Part shown: in pieces, positions 52,436 to 61,235 of the stretch
Layout: each line of letters begins with the position of its first letter
Numbering within the stretch: the first letter of the stretch is position 1
Assembly: GCA_964546435.1 (NCBI GenBank)
Contig: CAZJKJ010000007.1
Location: 17,718 to 81,717, forward strand
Origin: CAYNST01 sp964546435
GTDB taxonomy: Bacteria > Pseudomonadota > Gammaproteobacteria > Pseudomonadales > Cellvibrionaceae
Direction: 5' to 3'
Length of the DNA stretch: 64,000 nt
The notes under the pieces: model-generated
The model's input: the letters and a program-made list of their open reading frames with translations, nothing else
What the model was told of the DNA's origin: nothing
The model's database searches: none
Translations under genes and position numbers: made by a program

Positions 52436-52987
52436 CTAAAATTCGGGATCCCAATCAACCCATATGATGCCGGCATCCAGATCTATCCGCTGGACGAACT
52501 GGCCAGGCACATAAGGAATCAAACGTTCGCTTTTATCAATTGACCCGTTGTCGCCCTGCACTACCAACACATCATTGGCGCCGGTTTCGAACAGGCTCGC
52601 AACCTTTCCCAATGGAATTTCGCGACCGCCATACACACTGATGACCACTAACCCCAGAAGCTGCTGCCAGTAAAATTCATCTGCTGACAACTCTGGAAGC
52701 GCATCGGAGGGCGCGTACAGTAATTCGCGAACCAATCCACTGGCTCCATCGCGATCGTCGATCCCTCGAACATGAATCAAAAGCCCCTGGGACCGCAACT
52801 GATGCGCATCTACATCAAGATCCCGCAATTCCTCGCCGGCTTTGACCTGCCAGGGCAGGTACTTGAGGATATTGTCGGCGGGCTGAGTAAATGACTTCAC
52901 TTTGACCCAGCCTTTGACTCCGTAGACCCCGGCGATCTCGCCAATCACAAAATGACTTTCGAGACTCCCGGAAACAGGTGCGGACAT
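52436..52987 (-). CDS. rimM: Ribosome maturation factor RimM
   Basis: A 183-residue 30S assembly factor binding S19. N-terminal RimM domain (VIGEIAGVYGVKGWVKVKSF) and C-terminal PRC barrel (YWQQLLGLVVISVYGGREIPLGKV, LIPYVPGQFV) are clear. The 99 bp before trmD shows no gene. ATG at 52987 is preferred to a GTG two codons upstream. Confidence 0.95.
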   Translation of the reverse strand: MSAPVSGSLESHFVIGEIAGVYGVKGWVKVKSFTQPADNILKYLPWQVKAGEELRDLDVDAHQLRSQGLLIHVRGIDDRDGASGLVRELLYAPSDALPELSADEFYWQQLLGLVVISVYGGREIPLGKVASLFETGANDVLVVQGDNGSIDKSERLIPYVPGQFVQRIDLDAGIIWVDWDPEF

Positions 52988-53001
52988 CGGCACAACCCGT
53001 G

Positions 53002-53259
53002 TTATGCAGCGGCCTGGGTCTTGCCGGATTCTTTCACCAGTTGCTGGACGCGCTCAGACGGCTGCGCGCCTACACCAATCCAGTGTTGCAACCGCTCGGT
53101 GTCGATTCTCAGTCGCTCAGCCTGTCCACGAGCTACGGGGTTGAAAAAACCCAAACGCTCGATAAAACGCCCATCCCGCTTGTTGCGGCTATCGGTCACG
53201 ATAAGGTGGTAAAAAGGGCGTTTTTTTGAACCGCCACGGGTCAGTCGAATCATCAACAT
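53002..53259 (-). CDS. rpsP: 30S ribosomal protein S16
   Basis: An 85-residue protein with IRLTRGGSKKRPFYHLIV and DGRFIERLGFFNP. AGGA eight bases before the ATG at 53259 supports this start over an ATG two codons later. First gene of the operon, with a promoter 119 bp upstream. Confidence 0.97.
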   Translation of the reverse strand: MLMIRLTRGGSKKRPFYHLIVTDSRNKRDGRFIERLGFFNPVARGQAERLRIDTERLQHWIGVGAQPSERVQQLVKESGKTQAAA

Positions 53260-53377
53260 GCATCTGTTCCTGCTGTTTGCGTGTCCAGGCTTCAGCCCCG
53301 AGACCGCGATTTTTCTAGTTTATGCAGCGATCGGACGTCGCAAGTGCTGACATCCGGCGCGCTACGAAAGGCGCGGT

Positions 53378-53406
53378 ATTCTAATGGAATCTTTCGAGCC
53401 TGTATA
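53378..53406 (-). promoter_or_regulatory. Probable sigma-70 promoter of rpsP-rimM-trmD-rplS
   Basis: TATACA and TAGAAT are separated by 17 bp on the minus strand, followed by a GC-rich discriminator (ACCGCGCC) of the kind seen at stringently controlled ribosomal promoters. Confidence 0.6.
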
Positions 53407-53435
53407 GAGGTTATTAAGCCGCCGGTTTTCGACTT

Positions 53436-54812
53436 CTAGCGGCCCACCCGCGGCGGCATCCGACCACCGCCGCCGGTCGCACCGGAAAGGCCCTGCATCA
53501 TTCTGTTGAACCCGCCGCCTTTGAATTTTTTCATCATTTTGCTCATCTGCTTGTGCTGCTTGAGCAGACGATTGAGATCCTGCATGTCCGTGCCGGAACC
53601 CTGGGTGACCCGCCGCTTGCGGGAGCCGTTGAGAAGATCGGGGTTGCGTCGCTCCTGCGGCGTCATTGAATTGATGAGCGCCTCCATTCGCTTGAACTGC
53701 GTGGTGAGATCCGCCTGCTCGGCCATCTGCGCCATATCACCCATGCCGGGCAATTTTTCCAGAACTTTGCTCATGCCACCCATGTTCTGCATCTGACCCA
53801 ACTGATCACGCAGATCTTCCAGATCGAATGCTTTACCTTTTTTGACCTTTTTGACCAGCTTTTCGGCTTTCTCGCGGTCCAGCTTCTGTTCCGCTTCCTC
53901 GATCAGCGACAGCACGTCGCCCATTCCGAGAATGCGGGACGCCATCCGGTCGGGGTGGAAGGGTTCGAGCGCATCCACCCGTTCGCCGACGCCCACGAAC
54001 TTGATGGGTTTGCCGGTTTCATGGCGCACCGATAACGCGGCGCCACCGCGCGCATCGCCGTCGGCCTTGGTGAGAATCACACCGGTCAACGGCAATGCTT
54101 CATTGAAGGCGCGGGCGGTATTGACCGCGTCCTGACCAATCATCGCATCGATCACAAACAGGGTTTCGACCGGGTTCACCGCCGCGTGCAATGCCTTGAT
54201 CTCGGTCATCAGTTCGGCATCGACATGGAGACGCCCGGCCGTATCGACGAGCACCACATCCGCATGAATCCTGCGGGCATGTGCAACCGCATCCCGGGCA
54301 ATGTCGACCGGCTTCTGATCGGATGTGGACGGAAAAAATTCAGCGGAAACTTCGGCGGCCAGCGTTTCCAGCTGCTTGATGGCCGCCGGGCGATACACGT
54401 CCGCGCTGACCACCAGAACCTTTTTCTTTTCCCTTTCCTTGAGGAACCGGGCCAGCTTGGCAACCGATGTCGTCTTGCCGGCGCCCTGCAAACCCGCCAT
54501 CAATACCACCGCCGGCGGCTGGCCCCGCAGATCCAGCCGCTCATTCACCTCACCCATCACCTGGGTGAGTTCCGCTTCGACGATTTTCAGGAACTGCTGG
54601 CCCGGGTTAAGCGCGCGGGCAACTTCCTGCCCCAGTGCCCGTTTGCGAACCTGGTTGATGAATTCCTTGACCACAGGAAAGGCCACGTCGGCCTCAAGCA
54701 GGGCTTTACGGACTTCCCGCAAGGCTTCCTGGATGTTGTCATGGTCAAGTCGTGCTTTACCGCCGATTTTGCGCAGCGTTCGACTCAGGCGCTCAGATAG
54801 ATTTTCGAACAT
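53436..54812 (-). CDS. ffh: Signal recognition particle protein Ffh
   Basis: A 458-residue SRP GTPase that targets nascent membrane proteins. The N domain precedes the G domain with GLQGAGKTTSVAKLA, DTAGRLHVD and TKADGDARGG. The Met-rich M domain includes GSGTDMQDLNRLLKQHKQM, ending in a Gly-rich tail. The transcript is divergent from ypjD. Confidence 0.98.
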   Translation of the reverse strand: MFENLSERLSRTLRKIGGKARLDHDNIQEALREVRKALLEADVAFPVVKEFINQVRKRALGQEVARALNPGQQFLKIVEAELTQVMGEVNERLDLRGQPPAVVLMAGLQGAGKTTSVAKLARFLKEREKKKVLVVSADVYRPAAIKQLETLAAEVSAEFFPSTSDQKPVDIARDAVAHARRIHADVVLVDTAGRLHVDAELMTEIKALHAAVNPVETLFVIDAMIGQDAVNTARAFNEALPLTGVILTKADGDARGGAALSVRHETGKPIKFVGVGERVDALEPFHPDRMASRILGMGDVLSLIEEAEQKLDREKAEKLVKKVKKGKAFDLEDLRDQLGQMQNMGGMSKVLEKLPGMGDMAQMAEQADLTTQFKRMEALINSMTPQERRNPDLLNGSRKRRVTQGSGTDMQDLNRLLKQHKQMSKMMKKFKGGGFNRMMQGLSGATGGGGRMPPRVGR

Positions 54813-55017
54813 GGTCGGTCAACAGTCCTGAATGGCTGGGAAACTTGAAGTGGCGCAGTATATCGGTAAAATCCCCGAATGACGACCGGACCACCCCGCT
54901 GTCAGTCCATTAAAGTCTTGTTGCCAAATCAACGGCCGCCCCTCTACTCTAGCGGCTGGCCCGGCCCGTGCATTGACTGGCCACTTTCATTTCCGGACGC
55001 CTACCGACTCAGCGAAC

Positions 55018-55812
55018 ATGCCTATAACAGTTTCAATAGCACTTTACTGCACAGCATGGGCACTGCTGCTTCGCAGTGCGCGCCAGCGCCGGCTCCGACC
55101 ACCCGGCTTTGTCCCCTGGCTGCTCGCTGCCGCCCTGTGCTTTCACGGTTATGGGCTTTACACGCAGATCGTGCAGACAACGGGCTATCACCTCAGTCTC
55201 TTCAAGATACTCTCACTGTTTTTCTGGACCACCAACTTGCTGGTTCTGACCAGCAGCCTGCGCCAGCCGCTGCACAACCTGTTTCTGATCACCCTGCCGC
55301 TGGCGGCGCTGGCCCTGATCAGCAGCCTCGTCACAACCACCAGCAGGATGGTAGACGTCTCCCGGATAGACCTCGGGACTGCGCTGCATATCTTCCTGTC
55401 AATCATTGCTTACAGCACCATGATCCTGGCGACCGCTCAGGCTCTTACCCTGGCCTGGCAGAACTACAAGATCCGACACAAGCACCCCGGCGGCCTCGTG
55501 CGCCTGCTGCCGCCACTGCAGACGATGGAAGCGCTGCTGTTTGAAATGCTCTGGATAGGTGAAGTCCTGCTGACCCTGGTGATTGTGAGCGGCATGACCA
55601 GCGTGTACAGCGTCGCAGGCCAGCACCTGCATCATAAGATCGTATTCACCATCATCGCCTGGGTGACCTATGGCATTCTGCTGTGGGGCCGCCACGCGAA
55701 GGGCTGGCGCGGCAATTACGCCATTCGCTGGACCCTGATCGGCTTTGGATTCCTGGTGCTGGCGTACGTCGGTTCAAAACTCGTATTAGAAATCGTTCTG
55801 GGCATTGGCTAA
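55018..55812 (+). CDS. ypjD: YpjD-like inner-membrane protein (CcsA/cytochrome c assembly family)
   Basis: A 264-residue polytopic membrane protein with about eight helices. The CcsA-like features are HIFLSIIAYSTMILATAQAL and a late HHKIVFTIIAWVTYGILLWGR containing the conserved His pair. In E. coli ypjD is next to ffh as here. Role in haem handling is inferred from the family only. ATG at 55018. Confidence 0.9.
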   Translation: MPITVSIALYCTAWALLLRSARQRRLRPPGFVPWLLAAALCFHGYGLYTQIVQTTGYHLSLFKILSLFFWTTNLLVLTSSLRQPLHNLFLITLPLAALALISSLVTTTSRMVDVSRIDLGTALHIFLSIIAYSTMILATAQALTLAWQNYKIRHKHPGGLVRLLPPLQTMEALLFEMLWIGEVLLTLVIVSGMTSVYSVAGQHLHHKIVFTIIAWVTYGILLWGRHAKGWRGNYAIRWTLIGFGFLVLAYVGSKLVLEIVLGIG

Positions 55813-55972
55813 ACTCGGTTCATTGCTGCGCGCTGGCGACCGCTGAACAGCGCTTCGCAGAACACTGGAAAAGACGCAGGCTATGTGGTGGACGGGTACA
55901 GCTTTGAGCCGTTGAACCACTGCAATTAGCCACCTCAATTCACCCCGAACACGACCGAAGAGCACTGATCCG

Positions 55973-57259
55973 GTGAACGACGTCCCCTTGACTGTGCTGT
56001 TCGCAGCATTGGCTGGCCTGATTTGCCTGTCAGCTTTCTTTGCCGGTTCAGAAACGGCAATGATGTCGTTGAACCGGTACCGATTGCGTGCACTGGTCAA
56101 GCAAGCGGATCCACGCGCCGTACACACCGCGAGCCTGCTGCAGCGAACCGACCACCTGCTCGGCGCCATCCGCATTGGCAGCAACCTGGTCAAGATTTGG
56201 GCCACCGTCCTGGCAACCCTTATCGGAGCCCGGCTTTTCGGCGTCGTCGGCATCGTGATTGGCACCAGCCTGCTGCTCCTGGTCTTGCTCATTTTTGCCG
56301 AAGTCACCCCGAAGGCCCTGGCGGCGCAAATCCCCGAGAAAATCGCCTTCCCGGCATCGACGATACTGACGTTGCTGCTGCGCGTGTTTTACCCCGTCGT
56401 CATGCTGGTCAACTCGGTTTCGCGCCTCACCCTGTCGCTTGCGGGCATTGACCCTGGCGTGCAGGTAGGACAGGCACAGCAACTTTATCGGGAAAGGCGC
56501 CGCACTGCGGTCGACGACGCCGGCGACCTGATCCCCGAGCAGCATCAAGGCATGCTGCTCAACATTCTGGAGCTCAGCAAGGCGACTGTCGAAGACATCA
56601 TGATCCCCCGCAACGACGTTGTGGGGGTCGATCTTGAAGAGTCCATTCCGGAAATCCTGGACTTCATCATGTCGGCAGAATACACACGCCTGCCGGTGTA
56701 TGAAGGTGATATCAATAACGTCATCGGGGTAATGCATCTTCGCAATGTGGTCCACCTGCTCAAAAATCGGCAGGAGCTGACCCACGAAGCCATCCGCAAA
56801 CAGATGTACACACCCTATTTCGTGCCCGAGGCAACCCCGTTACACATCCAGCTGCTGAATTTCCAGAAGGAGCGGCGCCGTTTTGGCGTTGTAGTTGATG
56901 AATACGGGGATGTGAAAGGCATTATCACGCTGGTTGACCTGCTAGAACAGATCGTGGGCGACGTGGGCACGAACGTGACTGAGGACGATTCCCAGGAGAT
57001 CACCGCTCTCGATAACGACTGGTATCTGCTGGATGCGTCGGCCTCCGTGCGCGCCGTCAACCGGCATATGGGGTGGGAGCTGCCCACGGACGGCCCCAAG
57101 ACAATCAACGGCGTCATCGTCGAGTACCTGGAAAGTATTCCCGACGCCCTGTGCGGTTTCAGTCTGGGCCACTATCAATTCGAAATCACCCGCCTGGGCG
57201 AGACCCGCATCCACGCGGCCAAAGTCAGAACACTGGAAAATCAACTCCGTCGCGGCTAA
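55973..57259 (+). CDS. yfjD: CNNM/CorC-family transporter or regulator (YfjD-like)
   Basis: A 428-residue membrane protein. DUF21/CNNM transmembrane domain (LSAFFAGSETAMMSLNRYRLRAL), two CBS domains (VEDIMIPRNDVVGVD; YGDVKGIITLVDLLEQIVG) and a CorC_HlyC C-terminal domain. Family members are linked to Mg2+/Co2+ efflux. The start is a GTG at 55973. Pairing with ypjD next to ffh matches E. coli. Confidence 0.93.
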   Translation: MNDVPLTVLFAALAGLICLSAFFAGSETAMMSLNRYRLRALVKQADPRAVHTASLLQRTDHLLGAIRIGSNLVKIWATVLATLIGARLFGVVGIVIGTSLLLLVLLIFAEVTPKALAAQIPEKIAFPASTILTLLLRVFYPVVMLVNSVSRLTLSLAGIDPGVQVGQAQQLYRERRRTAVDDAGDLIPEQHQGMLLNILELSKATVEDIMIPRNDVVGVDLEESIPEILDFIMSAEYTRLPVYEGDINNVIGVMHLRNVVHLLKNRQELTHEAIRKQMYTPYFVPEATPLHIQLLNFQKERRRFGVVVDEYGDVKGIITLVDLLEQIVGDVGTNVTEDDSQEITALDNDWYLLDASASVRAVNRHMGWELPTDGPKTINGVIVEYLESIPDALCGFSLGHYQFEITRLGETRIHAAKVRTLENQLRRG

Positions 57260-57491
57260 CTGCCACACTCCTGCTGACCACCCGGTCACACTCTTGAAAG
57301 AAGTTTTAAAAGGTACGATGGCGCGTATCTTCTCATAACTTATTGATCTGAATTTCGCTATTAACATAGCAAATCGAAGTTGATAGGATATTTTTTGTCC
57401 AGCGCTTGCCATTCCAGGCGCTCGACCGGGTAAGCCTCCCGCGATATTTCTGCGCTCGAGGCAGTCGCTAAATGAAGTGAGCAGTCATCCC

Positions 57492-57839
57492 ATGAATCGT
57501 CGTCAATCCAGAATCGATCACCTCTTCGAACTCGCCAGGAACAACCCGGAAGAACTTGAACGCTACCGGCAGCAGGAAATTGAAACCCTGATTTCCAATG
57601 CGCCGCCACATCTGCAGCGTCGCCTGCGGGGATTGCAGTTTCAGGTCGACTGCAAGCGGCGACTGCACCCCACCCCCATGGGTGCCTGCGTGGCAATTTC
57701 CCAAATGATGCTGCTGTCCATGGAGAAGCTCAATCGGGCTCTGCATAGTGGACACCACATGACACTCAACGGGGAGCGACGCTCCAGCGCCGCCGATATC
57801 ATTCGCTTCCCCTCCCCGCCCCGGGCTGGCGGGCTGTAA
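57492..57839 (+). CDS. DUF3135 protein
   Basis: A 115-residue soluble protein with the DUF3135 pattern: FELARNNPEELERYRQQEIE, then LQRRLRGLQFQVDCKRR and ACVAISQMMLLSMEKL. Function unknown. ATG at 57492 is taken; a GTG five codons upstream is possible. Neither has a clear ribosome site. Confidence 0.8.
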   Translation: MNRRQSRIDHLFELARNNPEELERYRQQEIETLISNAPPHLQRRLRGLQFQVDCKRRLHPTPMGACVAISQMMLLSMEKLNRALHSGHHMTLNGERRSSAADIIRFPSPPRAGGL

Positions 57840-57855
57840 CTTACGGCTGCCAAGG

Positions 57856-57992
57856 GTCTGTACGAAAAGTCGTCGCGCGAAGGTCAGGCAAGGCAAAAAC
57901 AGGCGAAGAAGCGGAGTTTACGTGCTGTAAATGAGCATTCTGAGCCTGTTTTTAACGCAGCATCACCGAGCGCAGGCACTTTTCGTACAGAC
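57856..57992. mobile_element. 137-bp MITE-like element with perfect 15-bp terminal inverted repeats
   Basis: The ends GTCTGTACGAAAAGT (57856-57870) and ACTTTTCGTACAGAC (57978-57992) are perfect inverted repeats. The interior shares its core with the array at 50641-51010 (GGCAAGGCAAAA-CAGGCGAA, AAGCGGAGTTTAC and GTAAATGAGCATT-TGAGCC). No coding capacity and no obvious target duplication. It ends one base from the stop codon of the minus-strand gene at 57994, so its stem may act as that gene's terminator. Confidence 0.8.
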
Positions 57993-57993
57993 T

Positions 57994-58305
57994 TTAAATA
58001 TCCAGCGATCGATACGCAGAATACGCCGGCTCCTCGTAAGGATGAGCCGCTTTCAGCGCCGCAACGACCTGGGTAAACACGGTGTCCTCGCACACCAGCT
58101 CTACCTTGTATTCGTCGACGCGGGCAAGCTCTCCAGTTTTGCCGATATAGGGATCGCTGCCCTGCAGCGGCCGGAACTGGCCCTGACCCAGTGTCTGCCA
58201 GGCGCAGCATTCGTAATCTCCGACCCGACCGGCCCCCGCGTCAAACAACGCCTGCTTGACCGATTCAAGATGGCTTGGCGGTACAAAGAAACTGAGCTGG
58301 ATCAT
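57994..58305 (-). CDS. NIF3 insert-domain-like small protein
   Basis: A 103-residue protein resembling the CutA-like insert domain found inside some NIF3/YqfO proteins: IQLSFFVPPSHLESVKQALF, GDYECCAWQTLGQGQFRP, and AHPYEEPAYSAYRSLDI. It lacks the dimetal NIF3 core. Free-standing versions are common in gammaproteobacteria and have no proven function. ATG at 58305 with GGGTGA upstream. Confidence 0.82.
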   Translation of the reverse strand: MIQLSFFVPPSHLESVKQALFDAGAGRVGDYECCAWQTLGQGQFRPLQGSDPYIGKTGELARVDEYKVELVCEDTVFTQVVAALKAAHPYEEPAYSAYRSLDI

Positions 58306-58370
58306 CACGTCACCCTTTTTTTGCAGAGCTGGTTTAACATGGCCGCCTTGACGAGAGCCTCTGGATCGAT

Positions 58371-59198
58371 ATGCGTTTATTTGTAGACAACCTCACCAAT
58401 GTCGACTTCAGCTACCTTTGCCCCGATCGGGGGCTGGTCGGCGAAACCTGGCTGGCCAGCATTGAACTGGTTGGCGAGCTTGATGAACAGGGCATGGTAT
58501 GCGATTTCGGCATAGTGAAGAAGCGCGTGCGCCAGTGGCTGGACCAGACGCTGGATCACTGCCTGCTGGTACCGACCCGGAACGCGAACATTCAGACGAC
58601 CACACCGGATGGCCGCATCAGCGTGTCGATGAAATACGGCGAGTCCCGGCTACTGTGCGACTCCCCTGCCGAGGCGATCACAAGGGTCGATGCAGATATC
58701 ATCAATACGGATACTGTGGCCGAATGGAGCGCCGGTCAGATGCGATCCCTGTTCGACGTGCAGACCCTGCGGCTGCGCTTCCAGCCGGAAGTCATTGACG
58801 GCCCCTGGTACCATTACAGCCATGGTTTGAAAAAGCATGGCGGCAATTGTCAGCGGATTGCACACGGACATCGCTCCCGGATTATGGTGTGGCGCAATGG
58901 CAAACTCTGTCTGCCCACCATGCAGCGCTGGGCCGACCAGTGGCGCGACATCTATATAGGTTCGGTGGATGACATCGTCGAAGAAAAAGAGGGGACCACA
59001 GTGTTCCGTTACCTGGCGCAGCAGGGCCAGTTCCTTCTCGAGCTGCCGTCAACCCGGTGCTACATCGTTGACACCGACACCACCGTCGAATGGATCGCGC
59101 ACCACATCGCGTCGACACTGAAGCGGGAAACACCGGACGATGTCATCGAAGTTCGGGCGTATGAAGGCATCGGCAAAGGTGCCGTCGTGGCGCTGTAG
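58371..59198 (+). CDS. Two-domain 6-pyruvoyl-tetrahydropterin synthase/QueD-like protein
   Basis: A 275-residue protein built of two PTPS/QueD-like repeats. Repeat 1 (~1-100) keeps the C-terminal half of the QueD active site, CDFGIVKKRVRQWLDQTLDH with D62-H63, but has lost the Zn-binding HxH (GLVGETWLAS there). Repeat 2 (~125-275) keeps H151, Cys160 and H165-G-H167 (CQRIAHGHRSRIMV) and Glu265, but its equivalent of LDH is degraded to SVDDIVEE. The two halves could thus assemble one composite site. QueD makes 6-carboxytetrahydropterin in queuosine synthesis; queF is 2 kb downstream but not in an operon. Enzymatic activity is unproven. Confidence 0.82.
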   Translation: MRLFVDNLTNVDFSYLCPDRGLVGETWLASIELVGELDEQGMVCDFGIVKKRVRQWLDQTLDHCLLVPTRNANIQTTTPDGRISVSMKYGESRLLCDSPAEAITRVDADIINTDTVAEWSAGQMRSLFDVQTLRLRFQPEVIDGPWYHYSHGLKKHGGNCQRIAHGHRSRIMVWRNGKLCLPTMQRWADQWRDIYIGSVDDIVEEKEGTTVFRYLAQQGQFLLELPSTRCYIVDTDTTVEWIAHHIASTLKRETPDDVIEVRAYEGIGKGAVVAL

Positions 59199-59247
59199 GG
59201 TCTGCTGACGTTAACCGCATTAGAACAGAACGTACTGAACGAAGTTA

Positions 59248-59338
59248 TGGCGGTGAGAGAGGGATTCGAACCCTCGATACGCTATTAACGTATACACACT
59301 TTCCAGGCGTGCTCCTTCGGCCACTCGGACATCTCACC
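59248..59338 (-). tRNA. tRNA-Ser (anticodon GGA)
   Basis: The acceptor arm GGTGAGA/TCTCACC, anticodon loop CTGGAAA, a long class II variable arm and T-arm GAGGGTTCGAATCCCTC are all present. The discriminator is G and CCA is encoded (59250-59248). Length 91 nt. Confidence 0.97.
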
Positions 59339-59382
59339 GGGGGAATGGCTCAAGACCGACGGGCGGTCTTTGAAGGCGGCAA

Positions 59383-59411
59383 ACTCTACACAAACAGTCG
59401 GTCAAACGCAA
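59383..59411 (-). promoter_or_regulatory. Sigma-70 promoter of tRNA-Ser
   Basis: TTGCGT and TAGAGT with 17-bp spacing, followed by a GC-rich discriminator, about 37 bp before the mature tRNA 5' end. Confidence 0.65.
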
Positions 59412-59840
59412 CCAGTAGCTTACTGAAAATGCGACGGGCTGCGCCGACTGCCTTTCCCGCTCGGGAAGCGCCCCTGACTGATTACGATGACGGGTAACGA
59501 GAGCCGCGAAAATTTGCCGATTTCAAGGCGAAACAACCGGATAATCGGACCGCAAACACGACCACGACCTCGCAACCTGAACTGCTCAGCAAGAGCTTCC
59601 AAGGGTCTGTTGGGCGCACATGTGGACATCCCTCGGGAAAAGTCGTTTAATTCACCCACCGAATCCAACTATAATCGCTCGGCTTATAAACAATAATAAT
59701 CAACAACCAAGCAGGTTACGGCTTACTGATTCACTTGAACAGAGCCATGCCACATGCACTGCAGCTCAGATTCCAAAGCCATGCCGCGGAACACAATAGC
59801 AGCCCCTGCGTAAAGCATTACCGATATTATGGGTGCGTAT
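59412..59840. other. Intergenic region upstream of cyaB
   Basis: About 430 bp with no supported gene. A perfect TATAAT stands at 59670-59675 (plus strand) with a weak TTTAAT 18 bp upstream, a possible promoter for cyaB with a ~160-nt leader. The small open frames have no ribosome site or recognisable domain. Confidence 0.5.
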
Positions 59841-61220
59841 ATGAGTGACGCCTCTGCTGGCAAATCAGAGGATATCCAGGACTTTTCACTGCGGCAACAC
59901 GACATACGTGCCTTGATCTGTCTGGCGGCCGCAGGGACGACCCTGGCGCAAATCAACTGGGAGAGTATCGACTGGTTGATGGTGGCCGTCACGGCACTGG
60001 TAATCATCTATACCATCGTCAGCTACTGGTTCATCAAGCGCCGGGCAGCACATCCGAACCGCTCATTTGATCGCTTCATGACGGCCGATGCCGCCGTTAT
60101 CGGCATCGTGATGAGCTTTTCCAACTTCAATCTGCTGCCCACCATTCTGTTTATCACAATGGTGCAGTTCAACAGCTTGATTAACGGCGGCGTCAAAAAG
60201 TGGGCTGTCGACAATACGGCGATGATTATCGGTATTGTCTTGAGCTTTTTTATTCGTGAACCTCAATGGGTCTTTTCCGACAAGTTACAGATCAGCAGTA
60301 TCAGCCTGATCGGGATTTTTACTTACTTCTGCGCCTACGCACTGTATGCGCACAAGAAGATCAAGAAAATGGAAGCCCATATCAAGAAAATCTCCAACGA
60401 ACATACCCTTTACAAACTGCGCTCCTACAAACTGTCACGCTACCTGACGCCCACCGTGTGGCAAGCCATTAATGAAGGCCGGGAAAAATCCCTCACCACC
60501 GAACGCAAACGCGTGACCATTTTCTTTTCGGACATCCAGGGCTTCAGCACCCTGTCTGAAGAGCTGGAAGCGGAAACGCTCACCGAACTGCTGAATTCCT
60601 ATCTGACAGAGATGGCCCGGATTGCAACGAAACATCGCGGCACCATCGATAAGTTCATGGGCGATGCCATCATGGTTATTTTTGGTGATTCTCAAAGCGA
60701 AGGCCTGAAACTCGATTGCCTGCGCGCCGTTTCCATGGCCATCGAAATGCGGAAAAAAATGAAGGAATTGCAGCAGCGCTGGTACAACCAGGGTGTTAAA
60801 ACGCCGCTGCAGATCCGCATGGGGATCAATACCGGCTTCTGTACGGTCGGATCCTTCGGTACCAGTCACTATATGGACTACACCGTGCTCGGCACCCACG
60901 TGAACCTGGCGTCACGGCTTGAGTCCGCTGCCGAAGCCGGGGAAATTCTCATTTCCCATGAAACCTGGTCACTGGTCAAAGACGTGATTCTCTGTCGCGA
61001 CAAAGGGGAAATCACCGTAAAAGGCTTCAGTCATCCGGTGCGGGTTCACCAGGTCATCGACTTCCGCAAGGATCTGGGTAATAACCAGAGCTGGTTCGAA
61101 GAAAACACCATGGGTTTCTCCATGCATCTTGATCTGGAAAAAGTCCGCAATTACGAAAAGGAAAGAGTTCTGGAGATTTTGCAGAAAGCCGCTGACCGGC
61201 TCCGTGACAAGGTCATGTAG
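59841..61220 (+). CDS. cyaB: Class III adenylate cyclase with MASE2-type membrane domain (CyaB-like)
   Basis: A 459-residue cAMP synthase. Residues ~20-170 form six hydrophobic helices of the MASE2 type. The catalytic domain (~220-400) has metal-binding D231 (TIFFSDIQGFS) and D275 (DKFMGDAIMVIF), adenine-selective K271, and MDYTVLGTHVNLASRLE carrying the transition-state Asn and Arg. P. aeruginosa CyaB has the same architecture and nearly the same length, and feeds the Vfr regulon. ATG at 59841 is chosen; an ATG four codons earlier is also in frame. Confidence 0.94.
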   Translation: MSDASAGKSEDIQDFSLRQHDIRALICLAAAGTTLAQINWESIDWLMVAVTALVIIYTIVSYWFIKRRAAHPNRSFDRFMTADAAVIGIVMSFSNFNLLPTILFITMVQFNSLINGGVKKWAVDNTAMIIGIVLSFFIREPQWVFSDKLQISSISLIGIFTYFCAYALYAHKKIKKMEAHIKKISNEHTLYKLRSYKLSRYLTPTVWQAINEGREKSLTTERKRVTIFFSDIQGFSTLSEELEAETLTELLNSYLTEMARIATKHRGTIDKFMGDAIMVIFGDSQSEGLKLDCLRAVSMAIEMRKKMKELQQRWYNQGVKTPLQIRMGINTGFCTVGSFGTSHYMDYTVLGTHVNLASRLESAAEAGEILISHETWSLVKDVILCRDKGEITVKGFSHPVRVHQVIDFRKDLGNNQSWFEENTMGFSMHLDLEKVRNYEKERVLEILQKAADRLRDKVM

Positions 61221-61235
61221 AGCGGCGGTGCGGAA

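Noticed and set aside
59487..59696. 69-codon frame upstream of cyaB
   Set aside because: Arg/Asn-rich random composition, no ribosome site and overlap with the possible promoter.
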